Counted from the first letter of the stretch, positions 40,271 through 50,224 are shown. The stretch is DNA of 64,000 bases from DASWLF01 sp963768765 (GCA_963768765.1 CAVYJK010000014.1:1-64000), one strand, 5' to 3'. Notes: generated by a model from the letters alone, not told the origin. Numbers and translations: made by a program.

Positions 40271-43200
40271 TCAGCCCGCGGCCTCTTCCATGTCGGCTTC
40301 CAGTTCCGCCAGAGCCTCATCCACCTGGGTGTAGATCTGCTTGTGGCTGAACCCGAAGAGGGTGATGCACTCGGAGGGGCAGGTGGCGGCGCAGGTGCCG
40401 CAACCCTTGCACAGGGCCTGGTTGACTTCGCACACCCCCTTATCTTCCAGGTAGCTGATGGCCCCGAAGGGGCAGACCCCCACGCAGGCCTGGCAGCCGG
40501 AGCACGCCGCCGCGTCGATCTGGGCCACCACGCCGCCGGCCCGGATGGCATCCTGGGCCAGGACCACCGCGGCCCGGGCCGCCGCGGCCTTGGCCTGGGC
40601 AATGGCTTCGTCCATGGGTTTGGGGTAGTGGGCCAAGCCGGCCACAAAGACGCCTTCGGTGGCGAAGTCCACCGGCCTGAGCTTCATGTGGGCCTCCAGG
40701 AAGAAGCCGTCGTTGGTCAAGGGCACCTTGAACAACTTGGCCAGCTTTTCCTGGTCCTTGACGATGATGGCCGAGGCCAGGGTCAAAACCTCGGGATGCA
40801 GGTGTACGGGCATCCCCAGGATGTGGTCCCGCACCTCCACCGTGAGCTCGCCCTGGGCGTTCTGGTCCACTTTGGGCTTGTTTTCCAGGTCAAAGCGGAT
40901 AAAGATGACCCCTTTTTCGCGGGCTTCCTTATAGAGGTTTTCCCGGAGCCCGTAGGTGCGCAGGTCCCGATACAGGATGTAGACGTCCATGTCGGGATTG
41001 ATCTCTTTGAGCCGGATGGCGTTTTCCACCGAGTGGGTGCAGCAGACCCGGCTGCAGTACGGCCGTTCCGGTTCCCGGGAGCCGACGCACTGGATGAACG
41101 CGGCGCACTGAGCCCCGGTGACCAGGGGGTTCTTTTCCCGCAGGGCCTGGTCCATTTCCAGGGACAGCATTACCCGGGGATTTTCTTTATAGAGATACTC
41201 TTTGGGTTTATAGGAGTGGCCGCCGATGGCGATGACCGCGGCGCCATGCTCCACCTCGGTTTCTCGGCCTTCGCTGGCGATGGTGGAGGTGAAGTTCCCC
41301 ACGAACCCCTTGACGTCGGCAATTTCGGACTTCAGGTGCACCTCGATTTTGGGGTGATTGCTCACCCGCTGCACCAGGTCATCGACATAAGGCTGCACCG
41401 CTTCACCGTTCCAGGTGTGGTTGAGCTTGCGGGCGTGGCCGCCCAGGAAATCCTTTTTCTCCACCAGATCCACTTTATAGCCCTGGCCGGCCAACCCCAG
41501 AGCGGCCTCCATGCCGGCCACGCCGCCGCCGATAACCAGACCGGCTTTGGTGACAGGCAGATCAAATTCCTGCAAGGGCGGCTGCAGGGCCACGGCGGCC
41601 ACGGCCATGCGCACCTGGTCCTTGGCCCTTTGCGTGGCCCTGGCGGGCTCGTGCATGTGCACCCAGGAACCCTGATCCCGGATGTTGGCCATTTGAAAGA
41701 GGTACTTATTCAGGCCTGCTTCTTTGATGGTCTCCTGAAAGGTGGGTTCATGGGTGCGCGGCGTACAGGAGGCCACCACCACCCGGTTCAGATTGTACTC
41801 CTTGATGCGTTCCTTGATAAGCCCCTGGGTGTCCTGGGAACAGGTAAACAGATTGTCCTCCACAAACTCTACGTAGGGGAGCGTCTTGGCGTAGTCCCGC
41901 ACTCCCACCACATCGACCACGCTGGCGATATTGATGCCGCAATGGCAGACGAAGACGCCGATGCGGGGCACTTCTTGGGAAACGTCGCGCTCTTCGAATA
42001 CGGGCTTTTTCTTGGCCAGGGAGAACCGGGCGGACGCCAGCAGCTCGCTGGCCGCCGAGGCCGCGGCCGAAGCCTCCATGACCGATTGGGGGATGTCTTT
42101 GGGGCCCTGGAAGGCGCCGCAGACGTAGACGCCCGCCTTGCTGGTGGATACCGGCGTAAAAGACGAAGTGTCGGCGAACTTGTTGTGATTGAGCTCCACC
42201 CCCAGGATCTTGCCCAGTTCCATGACTTCCGGGGCCACTTCCATGCCGGTGGAGAGGACCAGCATATCAAAGATCTCGTCCTTGAGGTTGCCGCTCTCGT
42301 CCAGGTAGCGGATGGCCACATCATCGGTGCCCGGCACCGGGTCCACCGAATGCACCCGGGAACGGATGAAGCGGATGCCAAACTCGTCCCGGGCCCTCCA
42401 GTAATACTTTTCGAACTCTTTGCCGTGGGTGCGCATATCCATGAAGAAAATGGCGGCATCCAGGGGCTCATGGCTGTGCTCCTTGGCGATGATCGCCTCC
42501 TTGATGGCGTACATGCAGCACACCGCGGAGCAGTGGCTGTTGTCGCAGTGGTTCAAGTCCCGGGAACCGACGCACTGGAGCCAGGCGATCTTGGTGGGCT
42601 CTTTATGGTCCGAAGGCCGGACCAGGTGGCCCTGGAAAGGCCCGGCGGCGGCCAGGATCCGCTCGAACTCCAGGCCGGTGACCACGTTGGGGAAATTGGC
42701 GTAATGATAAGCGCCGTACTTGGTGGGATCGTAGGGTTTGAAGCCGGCCGCCAAGATCACCGCGCCCACGTTGATGATCCTTATCCACATCCACCTGGGA
42801 AAAATCCACCGCCCCGGTGGGACAGAACTTTTCACAGGCCTTGCACTTGCCACCTTTTTGAAAATAGAGACAGACGCTCCGGTCAATGGCATACTTGGGG
42901 GGCACCGCCTGGGCATAATCCAGGTACGTGGCCTTGCGCTTGGCCAGGCCCAGGTTGTATTCATCGGGCACTTTCTTGGGGCATTTCTCGGCGCAGAGAC
43001 CGCAGGAAATGCACTTGGCCATGTCGATATAGCGCGCCATCTGGCGCACCTTGACCGAGAAATTGCCCGGCTCGCCGCTGATGCCGATGACCCGTGCCGG
43101 AGCCAGGATCTCAATGTTAATGTGCCGGCCGACCTCGACCAGCTTGGGCGAGATAATTCACATGGCACAGTCATTGGTGGGGAAAGTCTTGTCAAGCTGC

Positions 43201-43352
43201 GACATGACCCCACCAATGGCTGGTTTGGCCTCCACCAGGTGAACGAAGTATCCGGCGTTGGCCAGATCCAAAGCGGCCTGCATCCCGGCAATGCCACCGC
43301 CGACCACCATTACGGCGCCTACCGGATTATTCGCCTGCTTGTTTGCAGTCAT
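40271..43352 (-). CDS. hdrA: HdrA-type flavin electron-bifurcating subunit, predicted selenoprotein, one frameshift
   Basis: A long HdrA (about 1,026 residues) with two Rossmann/FAD halves: MVVGGGIAGMQAAL near residue 15 and GLVIGGGVAGMEAAL near 605. Iron-sulfur motifs are at about 110 (CISCGLCAEKCPKK), 170 (CKACEKFCP), and at the C-terminus (CSGCQACVGVCPFG, CKGCGTCAATCPSE). Codon 65 (43158-43160) is TGA within NDCAM-stop-IISPKLVEVGRH, exactly where relatives have cysteine. The same frame continues for over 100 residues, and a hairpin suited as bacterial SECIS follows, so selenocysteine is the likely reading. Separately, a surplus base at 42779-42780 shifts frame between VDVDK and IINVGAVILAAG. 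HdrA complexes couple electron flow from H2, formate or NADH to ferredoxin and disulfides. Confidence 0.92.
43124..43143 (-). promoter_or_regulatory. Candidate bacterial SECIS hairpin in hdrA
   Basis: On the minus strand GCTGGTC and GGCCGGC form a 7-pair stem (two G-T wobbles) around the 6-base loop GAGGTC. The stem begins 14 bases after the TGA, the loop about 21 bases after it, and the loop's first base is G. This fits the bacterial SECIS pattern of a short stem-loop, with a G among the first loop bases, 16-37 bases past the UGA. Confidence 0.7.
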
Positions 43353-43445
43353 AGGGCTCCACCTATAATTTATGGGTTATATACATTAATTTAGCTAAAT
43401 CTTGTGACAAAATCAATGAAAATGCCCTTGCCTTTTATATTGTGC

Positions 43446-43475
43446 TTTATAGAACAAGCGGCTTTCCCCCGTCAA
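43446..43475 (-). promoter_or_regulatory. Promoter of the hdrA operon
   Basis: On the minus strand TTGACG (43470-43475) and TATAAA (43446-43451) are 18 bases apart. The predicted leader of about 85 bases is A/T-rich and ends in GGTGGAG before the ATG. Confidence 0.7.
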
Positions 43476-43513
43476 GAAAAAATCGGTTTTTTTGGGGTGC
43501 TCCCCGCCTGGTG

Positions 43514-43541
43514 TTGACTTTCCTCTATTAGATCATAATTT
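43514..43541 (+). promoter_or_regulatory. Promoter of the first small exported protein
   Basis: TTGACT (43514-43519) and TAATTT (43536-43541) are 16 bases apart, about 58 bases before the ATG at 43599. It diverges from the hdrA promoter. Confidence 0.6.
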
Positions 43542-43598
43542 TAACCTCAAAGGCCAAATCCAGCCGATAGCAATATCTGAGTCCGAAGGAGAAAGACC

Positions 43599-43925
43599 AT
43601 GAAATTTAAACTGCTAACCGTATTGATGGTGCTAGCGGCGGTCGCCTTGCTGGTGGCCGCGGCGGCGGGACCCAAAGAGAAACTGTTATGCGTGTCCAAA
43701 ACGGAACTCAAAGGCCAGGAGACGGTGGCCTCTTGTGTGGCCAAAGGGGAACGGTTCGCGGTGGTGGACCAGTATGGTCTGGTGCGCATCCTGACGCCGG
43801 AAGAAATTGAGCTGAGCAAGGCCTTCAACCCCAAGATCTTCGAAACCCGGGCTTTTGGCGTCAAGTATTACAAAGAGGCTCCTGCCCTGCCGCCTCTGCC
43901 GGTGTCCCCGGAAGTCACGGGTTGA
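43599..43925 (+). CDS. Small exported protein, first of a tandem pair
   Basis: A 108-residue protein with a signal peptide (MKFKLLTVLMVLAAVALLVA). The mature part has two cysteines (KLLCVSKTELKG and ETVASCVAKGERF) that could form a disulfide, then the strongly conserved DQYGLVRILTPEEIEL, and a proline-rich tail. It is a paralogue of the protein at 44355-44696, with most of the mature core shared. I recognise no family. Each copy has its own promoter and terminator, so both are probably well expressed. Its function is unknown. Confidence 0.8.
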   Translation: MKFKLLTVLMVLAAVALLVAAAAGPKEKLLCVSKTELKGQETVASCVAKGERFAVVDQYGLVRILTPEEIELSKAFNPKIFETRAFGVKYYKEAPALPPLPVSPEVTG

Positions 43926-43969
43926 TCAACTGCTGCTCCTTTAGTAATCAATTCAAGCAGATTGACTGG

Positions 43970-43997
43970 GCCTCCGAAGGTCACCTTTGGGGGCTTT
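43970..43997 (+). terminator. Terminator of the first small exported protein
   Basis: An 11-pair stem (GCCTCCGAAGG with CCTTTGGGGGC, including wobbles) with a 3-base loop is followed by TTT, 45 bases after the stop. The same stem motif, in a tidier form, ends the paralogue. Confidence 0.75.
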
Positions 43998-44102
43998 CCC
44001 TGGATGCTCGCCGTTAGCGGAGGCCGTCCAGCTTTTCAGAGGAACCCATCCTCTTCTCCTCCAGGAGGAAGAGAAACGGCTGAGATTTCTCTTAAACGGT
44101 TA

Positions 44103-44160
44103 CTAATCTGCAGGTGGGGAACTCAGATAACCCCACTAATCTCGGAACCGGGTTCACCGA
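44103..44160 (+). other. Hairpin-rich spacer before the second promoter
   Basis: GTGGGG and CCCCAC (near 44114-44136) pair around 11 bases, and GAACCGGGTTC follows. No gene is present between 43926 and 44354. The role is unknown. Confidence 0.4.
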
Positions 44161-44191
44161 CCCATGACTAGCGCCTGAAAAAAACTTTCAA

Positions 44192-44219
44192 TTGACAAAA
44201 ATAGGGGTTTATATATAAA
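44192..44219 (+). promoter_or_regulatory. Promoter of the second small exported protein
   Basis: TTGACA (44192-44197) and TATAAA (44214-44219) are 16 bases apart in an A/T-rich stretch. The leader to the ATG at 44355 is about 130 bases. Confidence 0.7.
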
Positions 44220-44354
44220 AATAATTAAGTTGACTTTTCGGCAGACGCCAATGTAACATAAGGGCGGAAAGGAGTTATGGCGGCTTAATTCTCATTTACT
44301 CCAGTGGGGGGGAGAATAGCCGGGTATCAACCTTAGCGGAAAGGAGGAAGCAGC

Positions 44355-44696
44355 ATGCGTTCGAAATTGGTGGTAGGGTTGATGGTGGCTCTGGCGATGG
44401 TATTCTTGGTAACTTCCATCGCCACGGCACAGGCCAAGGGTGGTGCCAAGTTGCTCTGTGTCTCCCAAAAGGAGCTCAAGGGGGAAGAGACGGTGGCTTC
44501 CTGTCTGGCCAAAGGTGAGCGGTTTGCCGTGGTGGATCCTTATGGCCTCGTGCGTATTCTGACCCCGGAAGAAGTGGAACTGACCAAGGCCTTCAACCCC
44601 AAGGCCTTCGAGACCCGGGCCTTTGGAATGAAATATCAAAAGCTGGCTCCTGTACTTCCGCCCTTGGCAGTTCCTGAGCAAGTTCCGGGCGGTTGA
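44355..44696 (+). CDS. Small exported protein, second of a tandem pair
   Basis: A 113-residue paralogue of the protein at 43599-43925. The signal peptide (MRSKLVVGLMVALAMVFLVT, cleaved near AQA) precedes KLLCVSQKELKGEETVASC, then KGERFAVVDPYGLVRILTPE and FNPKAFETRAFGMKY. Both cysteines are conserved between the copies. GGAAAGGAGG upstream gives a strong ribosome site. The tail is proline-rich. No known family is recognised. Confidence 0.82.
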   Translation: MRSKLVVGLMVALAMVFLVTSIATAQAKGGAKLLCVSQKELKGEETVASCLAKGERFAVVDPYGLVRILTPEEVELTKAFNPKAFETRAFGMKYQKLAPVLPPLAVPEQVPGG

Positions 44697-44737
44697 TGTA
44701 ACTTCGCTGCCAGTAAGGCTTTAGACTTTCCGGTCAA

Positions 44738-44766
44738 GCCCCCAAAGGTTGCTTTGGGGGCTTTTT
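44738..44766 (+). terminator. Rho-independent terminator
   Basis: A perfect 10-pair stem (GCCCCCAAAG/CTTTGGGGGC) with a 4-base loop is followed by TTTTT. It lies only 20 bases before sufC. Confidence 0.92.
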
Positions 44767-44785
44767 CATTGAGATTGGGGTTGTT

Positions 44786-45512
44786 ATGCTAGAGATCGAA
44801 GACCTCTGGGTGGATATTGACGACAAAGAAGTGCTCAAGGGCATCAACCTGGTGGTCCCCATGGGAGAGACCCACATCCTCTTCGGCAAGAACGGCTCCG
44901 GCAAATCCACTCTGCTCATGGCCATCATGGGCTTTCCTCGCTACCGGGTGAAGCAGGGGCTGATCCGCTTCCTGGGCCAGGACATCACGCAGCTGCCCAC
45001 CTTCGAGCGGGCCCGTCTGGGCCTGGGCCTGTCCTTTCAGCGCCCCCCCACCATCCGCGGGGTGAAGACGGCCGACATCTTGCGCGCCTGTTCCCAGGGC
45101 CGCATCTCCCCCCAGGCCCTGGCCGAGGCCTATAATTTCACCCCGTTTCTGGAGCGGGAGGTCAACTACGGGTTTTCCGGGGGCGAAATCAAGCGCTCGG
45201 AACTGTTGCAGTTGCTGGCCCAGGACCCCAAGATGGTTCTCCTGGACGAGCCGGAATCGGGGGTGGATATGGAAAACCTGCAGGTGGTGGGAGATATCAT
45301 CGGACGCCTGCTGCAGAAAGACCGCCGCCGCCAGCACCGGGAAAAATCCGGGTTCATCATCACCCACACCGGCTTCATCATGGATTATGTGCGATGCAGA
45401 CACTGGCTACATTTTGTGCGACGGCCATCTATGCTGCCAGGGCAACCCCCGGGAAATCCTGCAGGATATCAAAAAGTACGGTTACGAGGAGTGCGCCAAA
45501 TGTCGGAGGTAA
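44786..45512 (+). CDS. sufC: SufC/SmsC-like ABC ATPase, frameshifted
   Basis: The ATPase of a minimal SUF iron-sulfur assembly machine. Walker A (GKNGSGKSTL), the Q-loop (LSFQRPPTIRG), the signature (NYGFSGGEIKRSELLQLL), Walker B (KMVLLDEPESGVD) and the H-loop (IITHTGF) are all present. Near 45394-45398 a surplus base shifts the frame. The proper ending is DTGYILCDGHLCCQGNPREI and then YGYEECAKCRR to a TAA at 45510-45512. That cysteine-rich tail is unlike Escherichia coli SufC and resembles the SmsC proteins of two-gene systems. Its last codons overlap the sufB start. Confidence 0.9.
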
Positions 45513-46711
45513 AACAGCGGGCTGAGAAGAGCCGGGAGAAAAAGGCCGCCCTCGGGCCTCGATCTGAACCTGGAGGAGTTCTCCCGCCAGGGCGGCGACT
45601 GGGACTACGACCCGGATTACCGGCAATTCAGCCCCGAGGAGCGGAGCCGCCTCCTCACCACGGGGATCGAGCTCACCGATGAGGACCATGCCGGCACCTT
45701 CCTGCAGGCCGACGGGGCCATCGTCCACTGCCAGGCCCGGCAGCCCGGGGTGGAGGTGCTGCCCATCACCGAGGCCATGAGCCGCCACGATTGGGTCGGG
45801 AGCCATCTCTGGGGTCTGGTGGCGGTGGACGCGGACAAGTACACCGCCCAGCGCCGAACTGGACCTGGACAACGGTTATTTCATCCGGGTCCTGCCGGGG
45901 ATGACAGGTCCCGCAGCCGGTGGAGTCCTGCCTTTACCTGCGCACCGACCGCTTCTCCCAGCATGTGCACAATCTGGTGGTGGTGGAAGAAGGGGCCAAG
46001 CTTCACATCATCACCGGCTGCGCCACCCACCCCGGAGTGCGCTCCGGGCTCCACATCGGGGTGTCGGAATTTTACGTGCGCCAGGGCGGCCGGCTCACCT
46101 TCACCATGATCCACAACTGGGGCGAAGAGGTGCACGTGCGGCCCCGCACCGGGGTGCTGGTGGAGGAAGGCGGGGTCTACATCTCCAACTACATCTTGCT
46201 CAGGCCGGTGAAAACAGTGCAGATGTATCCCACCGTGACCCTGAGCGGCGAAGGCGCCGTGGCCCGCATGCAGTCCATCACCATCGCCCATCCCGGTTCC
46301 GAACTGGATATTGGCGGCCGGGTGATCCTCAAGGCCCCCCATACCCGGGCCGAAATCATTGCCCGCACCATTACCACCGGCGGGACCAGTATCAGCCGGG
46401 GCCACCTGGTGGGCCTGGAGCCGGAGATCAAGGCCCACCTGGAGTGTCGGGGCCTCATCCTGGGAAAGGGCATGATCTACGCCGTGCCCGAACTGGAAGG
46501 CCGCGTGGCCGGCGTGGACATGTCCCACGAGGCCGCGGTGGGCAAGATCGCAGCCGAAGAAGTGGAGTACCTCATGGCCCGGGGGCTGGACGAAGACGAA
46601 GCGGTGTCCACCATCGTCCGGGGATTTTTGAGCGTCAAGGTCGAGGGCCTGCCCCCGGCCCTGGAGGAAGAAATGGAGCGGGCCATCCAGGAGACCGGCA
46701 AGGGGCTGTAG
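45500..46711 (+). CDS. sufB: SufB/SmsB-like scaffold protein, three frameshifts
   Basis: The partner scaffold of SufC. The ATG at 45500 lies inside the sufC tail, with GAGGAG eight bases upstream, so the pair is coupled. Three surplus bases interrupt it: at 45557-45558 (before LDLNLEEFSRQGGDW), about 45852 (before AELDLDNGYFIRVL) and about 45913 (before QPVESCLYLRTDRF). The three together return to the starting frame. The right half is the SufB/D beta-helix core (VRQGGRLTFTMIHNWGEEVH, GCATHPGVRSG, TGGTSISRGHL) ending with the helical GVDMSHEAAVGKI. Restored length is about 400 residues. No SufS, SufD or SufE gene is adjacent. Confidence 0.9.
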
Positions 46712-46752
46712 TGTTGTGTTTCAGAAATATCTTGCCTTAAGGAATCGACTTT

Positions 46753-46860
46753 TTCCCCTCCCCCTTGATGGGGGAGGGGTAGGGTGGGGGTGATAATATC
46801 TTGCAATTTCAACTTCTTTGCCCCTCCCCCCAACCCCCTCCCACCAGGGGAGGGGGAGAT
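46753..46860. repeat. C/G-tract inverted repeat unit
   Basis: Fourth copy of the unit described at 3815-3931. It is followed by a REP palindrome at 46868-46890 (GGGGCATGGCGCGCCGTGCCC). No gene lies between sufB and the hemerythrin-like gene. Confidence 0.75.
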
Positions 46861-47148
46861 TTATAGTAGGGGCATGGCGCGCCGTGCCCTGCCTGAACGC
46901 GGGGGAAATAGGGCTAATTTTCCGGTAGTTCCTTGGCTTTTGGCCCACCCACATATCATGCAAATAACCAGGTAGGGGCGGGTTTTAAACCCGCCCCTAC
47001 AGCGCCGGTGAGACGCCGGCGGTGCGTCTTCCCGCCCCTCCCTTTGGCTCTCCGTGGTTGCAAAGCTTTTCCCAGTGCCTAGATTTAAGGCAATCGAGGG
47101 GTTCCGCCGTGCTTTGCCAACCTCCCTGGAACCCCGAAGGAGACCGTG

Positions 47149-47859
47149 ATGCAAGAGGTTCAGGTTGCACTAAGCAGCCGCCGGCATTTTATCCTGCAGG
47201 CCGGCGCACTCCTGGGGGCCACCGTCCTTTTGAGGCCGGGAGCAGCGGGCGCGGCCCCCAAAGAAGCCAAAGCCTCAGAAGTTACTCCCCCGGAGGATCT
47301 GATGCGCGAGCACGGGGTCCTGCGCCGCCTGATGCTGATCTACGACGCGCTGGGCGCCCGCCTCCAGCAGGGGACGGATTTCCCCCTAACGGCGCTGACC
47401 GGGGCCACGGACCTCATCCGCCGCTTCATTCAGGACTACCACGAGAAGGACGAGGAAGAGTACCTCTTTCCCCGCTTCATCAAGGCCGGCAAGATGGCGG
47501 ACCTGGTGCAAGTTCTGCTGCAGCAGCACGAGGCCGGCCGCCGGCTCACCGGCCGGCTCCAGACCCTTAGCACCGCCGAGAACCTCAAGCAGCCGGCGAG
47601 CCGCCAAAAGCTGGCGGAATACCTGCAGTCCTTCAACCGCATGTACCGCCCCCATGCGGCCCGGGAGGACACCGTGCTCTATCCGGCTTTTCGGTCGGTG
47701 GTCACGCCGGGGCAGTTCGACGCCCTGGGAGATACGTTCGAGGACAAGGAGCAGAAGCTGTTCGGCAAGGACGGTTTTGAGAAGATCGTCTCCCAGGTGG
47801 CGGGCCTGGAGCAGCAGCTGGGCCTGTACGACCTGGGGCAATTTACCCCCAGGGGGTAG
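47149..47859 (+). CDS. Exported hemerythrin-like (HHE) protein
   Basis: A 236-residue protein with a Tat-like signal (SSRRHFILQAGALLGATVLL) and a hemerythrin HHE four-helix domain. The candidate di-iron ligands are histidines in REHGVLRRL, DYHEKDEEEYLFPRF, QQHEAGRRL and RPHAAREDTVLYPAF, with glutamates in the same helices. Such proteins bind O2 or NO, or sense redox state; export via Tat fits a folded metalloprotein. AAGGAG six bases upstream selects the ATG at 47149 over the adjacent GTG. The next gene is on the opposite strand. Confidence 0.85.
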   Translation: MQEVQVALSSRRHFILQAGALLGATVLLRPGAAGAAPKEAKASEVTPPEDLMREHGVLRRLMLIYDALGARLQQGTDFPLTALTGATDLIRRFIQDYHEKDEEEYLFPRFIKAGKMADLVQVLLQQHEAGRRLTGRLQTLSTAENLKQPASRQKLAEYLQSFNRMYRPHAAREDTVLYPAFRSVVTPGQFDALGDTFEDKEQKLFGKDGFEKIVSQVAGLEQQLGLYDLGQFTPRG

Positions 47860-47877
47860 AGGCTGGCCAGGTGAGGC

Positions 47878-48657
47878 TCATTTGGCCGCCACCGCGGTCA
47901 GGCGGCGGCTCAGACTGCCGCGCTCAGGCGCGGCGGCGCCGGGGTGGGACGGCGCCGTCACCTGCACCATGGAGAATCCGGCCGCCCGGAGACAGGAACC
48001 CAGGGCCTCGGGGTCGTACAGCCGCAGGCGGTAAGTGGCGTCCCGCACCAGGCCCCGGTGACGGGAGAGAACCAGCTCCCGGCAAATCAGGAATTCCCGG
48101 CTGACCCAGCGCTGGCGGCAGACCACCAGGCCTGCCGGAGTTTCATGCCAGGACTGGGGGGCCAGGTGCCGCCGGACAAATTGGGGGTCGGCCACCTCCA
48201 GGTAGAGCCGGCCGTCGTCCCGGAGCAGGCGGCAGGACTCTTGGAGAATCGCCAGGTCATCCTGCAGGGCGACGCCGTAACCGAAGGAGTTGGCCAGCAG
48301 GGCCACGGCTTGAAAAGACCCTGGGGCCAGGGGCACGCGGCGGGCATCGGCCCGGACAAAGGCCACCGCCAGGCCCTCCTCCCTGGCCTGGGCCAGCCCC
48401 AGGGACACCAGATGCCGGGAGTAATCCAGCACCGTCACGGGGCCGTAGCCCCGGCGGGCCAGCTCCAGGGCGTGACGCCCGTGGCCGCCGCACAGGTCCA
48501 GGACGGCCTCCCGGGGCTTAAGCGTCAGGGCCCGGATCAGGGCGTCCACTTCCCGGCGGGTGGCCTCCCGGTCCAGGACACTGCGGGCGTCCGTCTGCAG
48601 GTAGACTTCGTCAAATAAGGTGCGCCACCAATGGGGGTCAACGGGAGGCAGGTCCAT
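47878..48657 (-). CDS. Class I SAM-dependent methyltransferase
   Basis: A 259-residue Rossmann methyltransferase. The SAM loop is AVLDLCGGHGRHALELARRG (about 50-70), with acidic residue D79 region TVLDYS and motif FVRADARRVPL, then LANSFGY and LYLEVADPQF. The substrate is not predictable; small-molecule or lipid methylation is possible. It is 130 bases downstream of the ATP-grasp-like gene on the same strand and could be co-transcribed with it. Confidence 0.85.
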   Translation of the reverse strand: MDLPPVDPHWWRTLFDEVYLQTDARSVLDREATRREVDALIRALTLKPREAVLDLCGGHGRHALELARRGYGPVTVLDYSRHLVSLGLAQAREEGLAVAFVRADARRVPLAPGSFQAVALLANSFGYGVALQDDLAILQESCRLLRDDGRLYLEVADPQFVRRHLAPQSWHETPAGLVVCRQRWVSREFLICRELVLSRHRGLVRDATYRLRLYDPEALGSCLRAAGFSMVQVTAPSHPGAAAPERGSLSRRLTAVAAK

Positions 48658-48789
48658 ATTTGCCGTCGCCTGTGAATTTTTATTCTTTTTCGGAGGATAA
48701 AAAGAAACACCATTCCCGAAACCGGGAAACCAAAACCAACCGAAAACTAAAAACTTAAAACTCGAAACTACCCCCCCTGCCCTTTTCCC

Positions 48790-50224
48790 TCAAAAGCCGG
48801 CGCCGCGGAAATTATAGAGGCCGTCGGACACCATCAGGGCCGGCCGCCCCTCCCAGGGGGCGCAAAGGGCCAGTTCCTTCTCCTCAGGGCTGATGGGGGC
48901 CACGTCATCCAACAGCTCCTGCTGCCAGAGCTTCTCCAGGGTCTGGGCGTCCTGCCAGAGGCCGCGGGCATAGTGGGCCAGGCCGGCCAGGTGTTCCGGC
49001 TTGAGCATCCGGGGCTTCAGGCTGGTGGGAATGGGTCCCAGCAGGTAGGTGAAGCCCAGTTCCAGGGACCGCTGCCGCACTTCGTCCTCCGCTTCCCGGA
49101 AAACCCGGTAAGGCAAGGACTCCAGGGCCCGGTTTAAGAGGTCGTCGGCGGCTTGCAGGGAAAGGTCGCTCTGCAAAAGGGCGAAGGCCTGGGTGCCGCC
49201 GCCGGAGCCCACGTTGGTGGGAATGCCGCCGAAGCGGCCCAGGAAGCCGATGAGCCCCTCGTCGGTGATGAAGCAGCGAAAGTCGGTCTGGCGGGCCCCC
49301 ACCACGACGCCCCGGTGGCCGTCGATGGCGCTGGGATAATATTCCTGCCAGGTCTCCAGGGGCACCAGGGATTGTACGATGTAGCCGCCTTTTTTCAGGG
49401 CCTGGCCTATGGCCTCGTCCGGGTCGATAAAGGAGCCCACCAAGATCCCCTGGCCCGAGTAGCCCTGGGCCGGCTTCAGGATGAGGCTGGAGAAGTTCTG
49501 GCGGGTCCACTCCGCCAGGTCCTCGATGGCCTCCCCATCGGGGCCGGTGGTGCGCCGGGGGTAAAAGACCCGGGTCCAGGGGGTGCGCCTCCGGGTGCTT
49601 TCGGAGATCAGGTGTTGAAAGGGCCCGGTGATGGCCTCGAATATTCCCTTGACTCCCACCGGCTCCATGCCCCGGGGATTCACCACCAGGCCCTGCCGGA
49701 TGGCGGCCGTCACCGGGGAGATGTCCATCTGGCGGCCCAGCTTGAGAAGGGTGTCGTTGTTGAAGTCCATGTACATGAGACTGACGGGGCGGCCTTGAAG
49801 CATAACCCTTTCCCCGTCCAGCTCCAGGTGCTGCGGCGCGGCCAGGGCCGCGTTCACCCCTTGCCAGCGAATTGAGGTACTCCACGAACTTGAGGTTCTC
49901 GATGACGGAGTTGAGCGTCTCGATCTCCGCCAGCAGCACCAGGAAGGAGGGCGCGGCGCCGTGTCGGCCGCGGTGGGCCCGGAGCAGCATATCGGCGAAT
50001 TTGGGGACCGGGTGAAAATACGGGTGGTGGAAATCCAGGCCAAAAGGGAGATGCAAATGGGGGCCAAGACGCTTCCAGGCCAGGGCTCCCAGCTCCTGGG
50101 CCATCTGCTGGTAGAGCCAGCCCCCCGGGCTCCCCAGGTTCCATTCGCAGTGAAAGCCGGGGATTTTTCTTTCCAGGTCGCCGGCCCTGGCCAGACCCGG
50201 GTTTTCAGGTTTTAATCCTGCCAT
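48790..50224 (-). CDS. ATP-grasp-like protein of unknown function, frameshifted
   Basis: A protein of about 477 residues resembling the circularly permuted or glutathionylspermidine-synthase-type ATP-grasp group. The nucleotide loop LILKPAQGYSGQGILVG and the late RCFITDEGLIGFLGRFGG support this. The N-terminal part (MAGLKPENPGLARAGDLERK to FVEYLNSLA) and the main part (from GVNAALAAPQHLELDGE) are out of frame by one surplus base at 49857-49862. It probably ligates an amine or amino acid using ATP, but substrate and pathway are unknown. A gene for a methyltransferase follows on the same strand. Confidence 0.75.

Noticed and set aside
40256..43054. 932-codon open frame on the plus strand
   Set aside because: It is opposite hdrA, which has clear family motifs. 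The translated product is low-complexity with no recognisable domains, as expected from GC-rich antisense.
43158..43160. Simple nonsense mutation in hdrA
   Set aside because: The stop replaces the conserved cysteine codon, the same frame continues with perfect HdrA sequence, and a SECIS-like hairpin follows. Selenocysteine explains all three.
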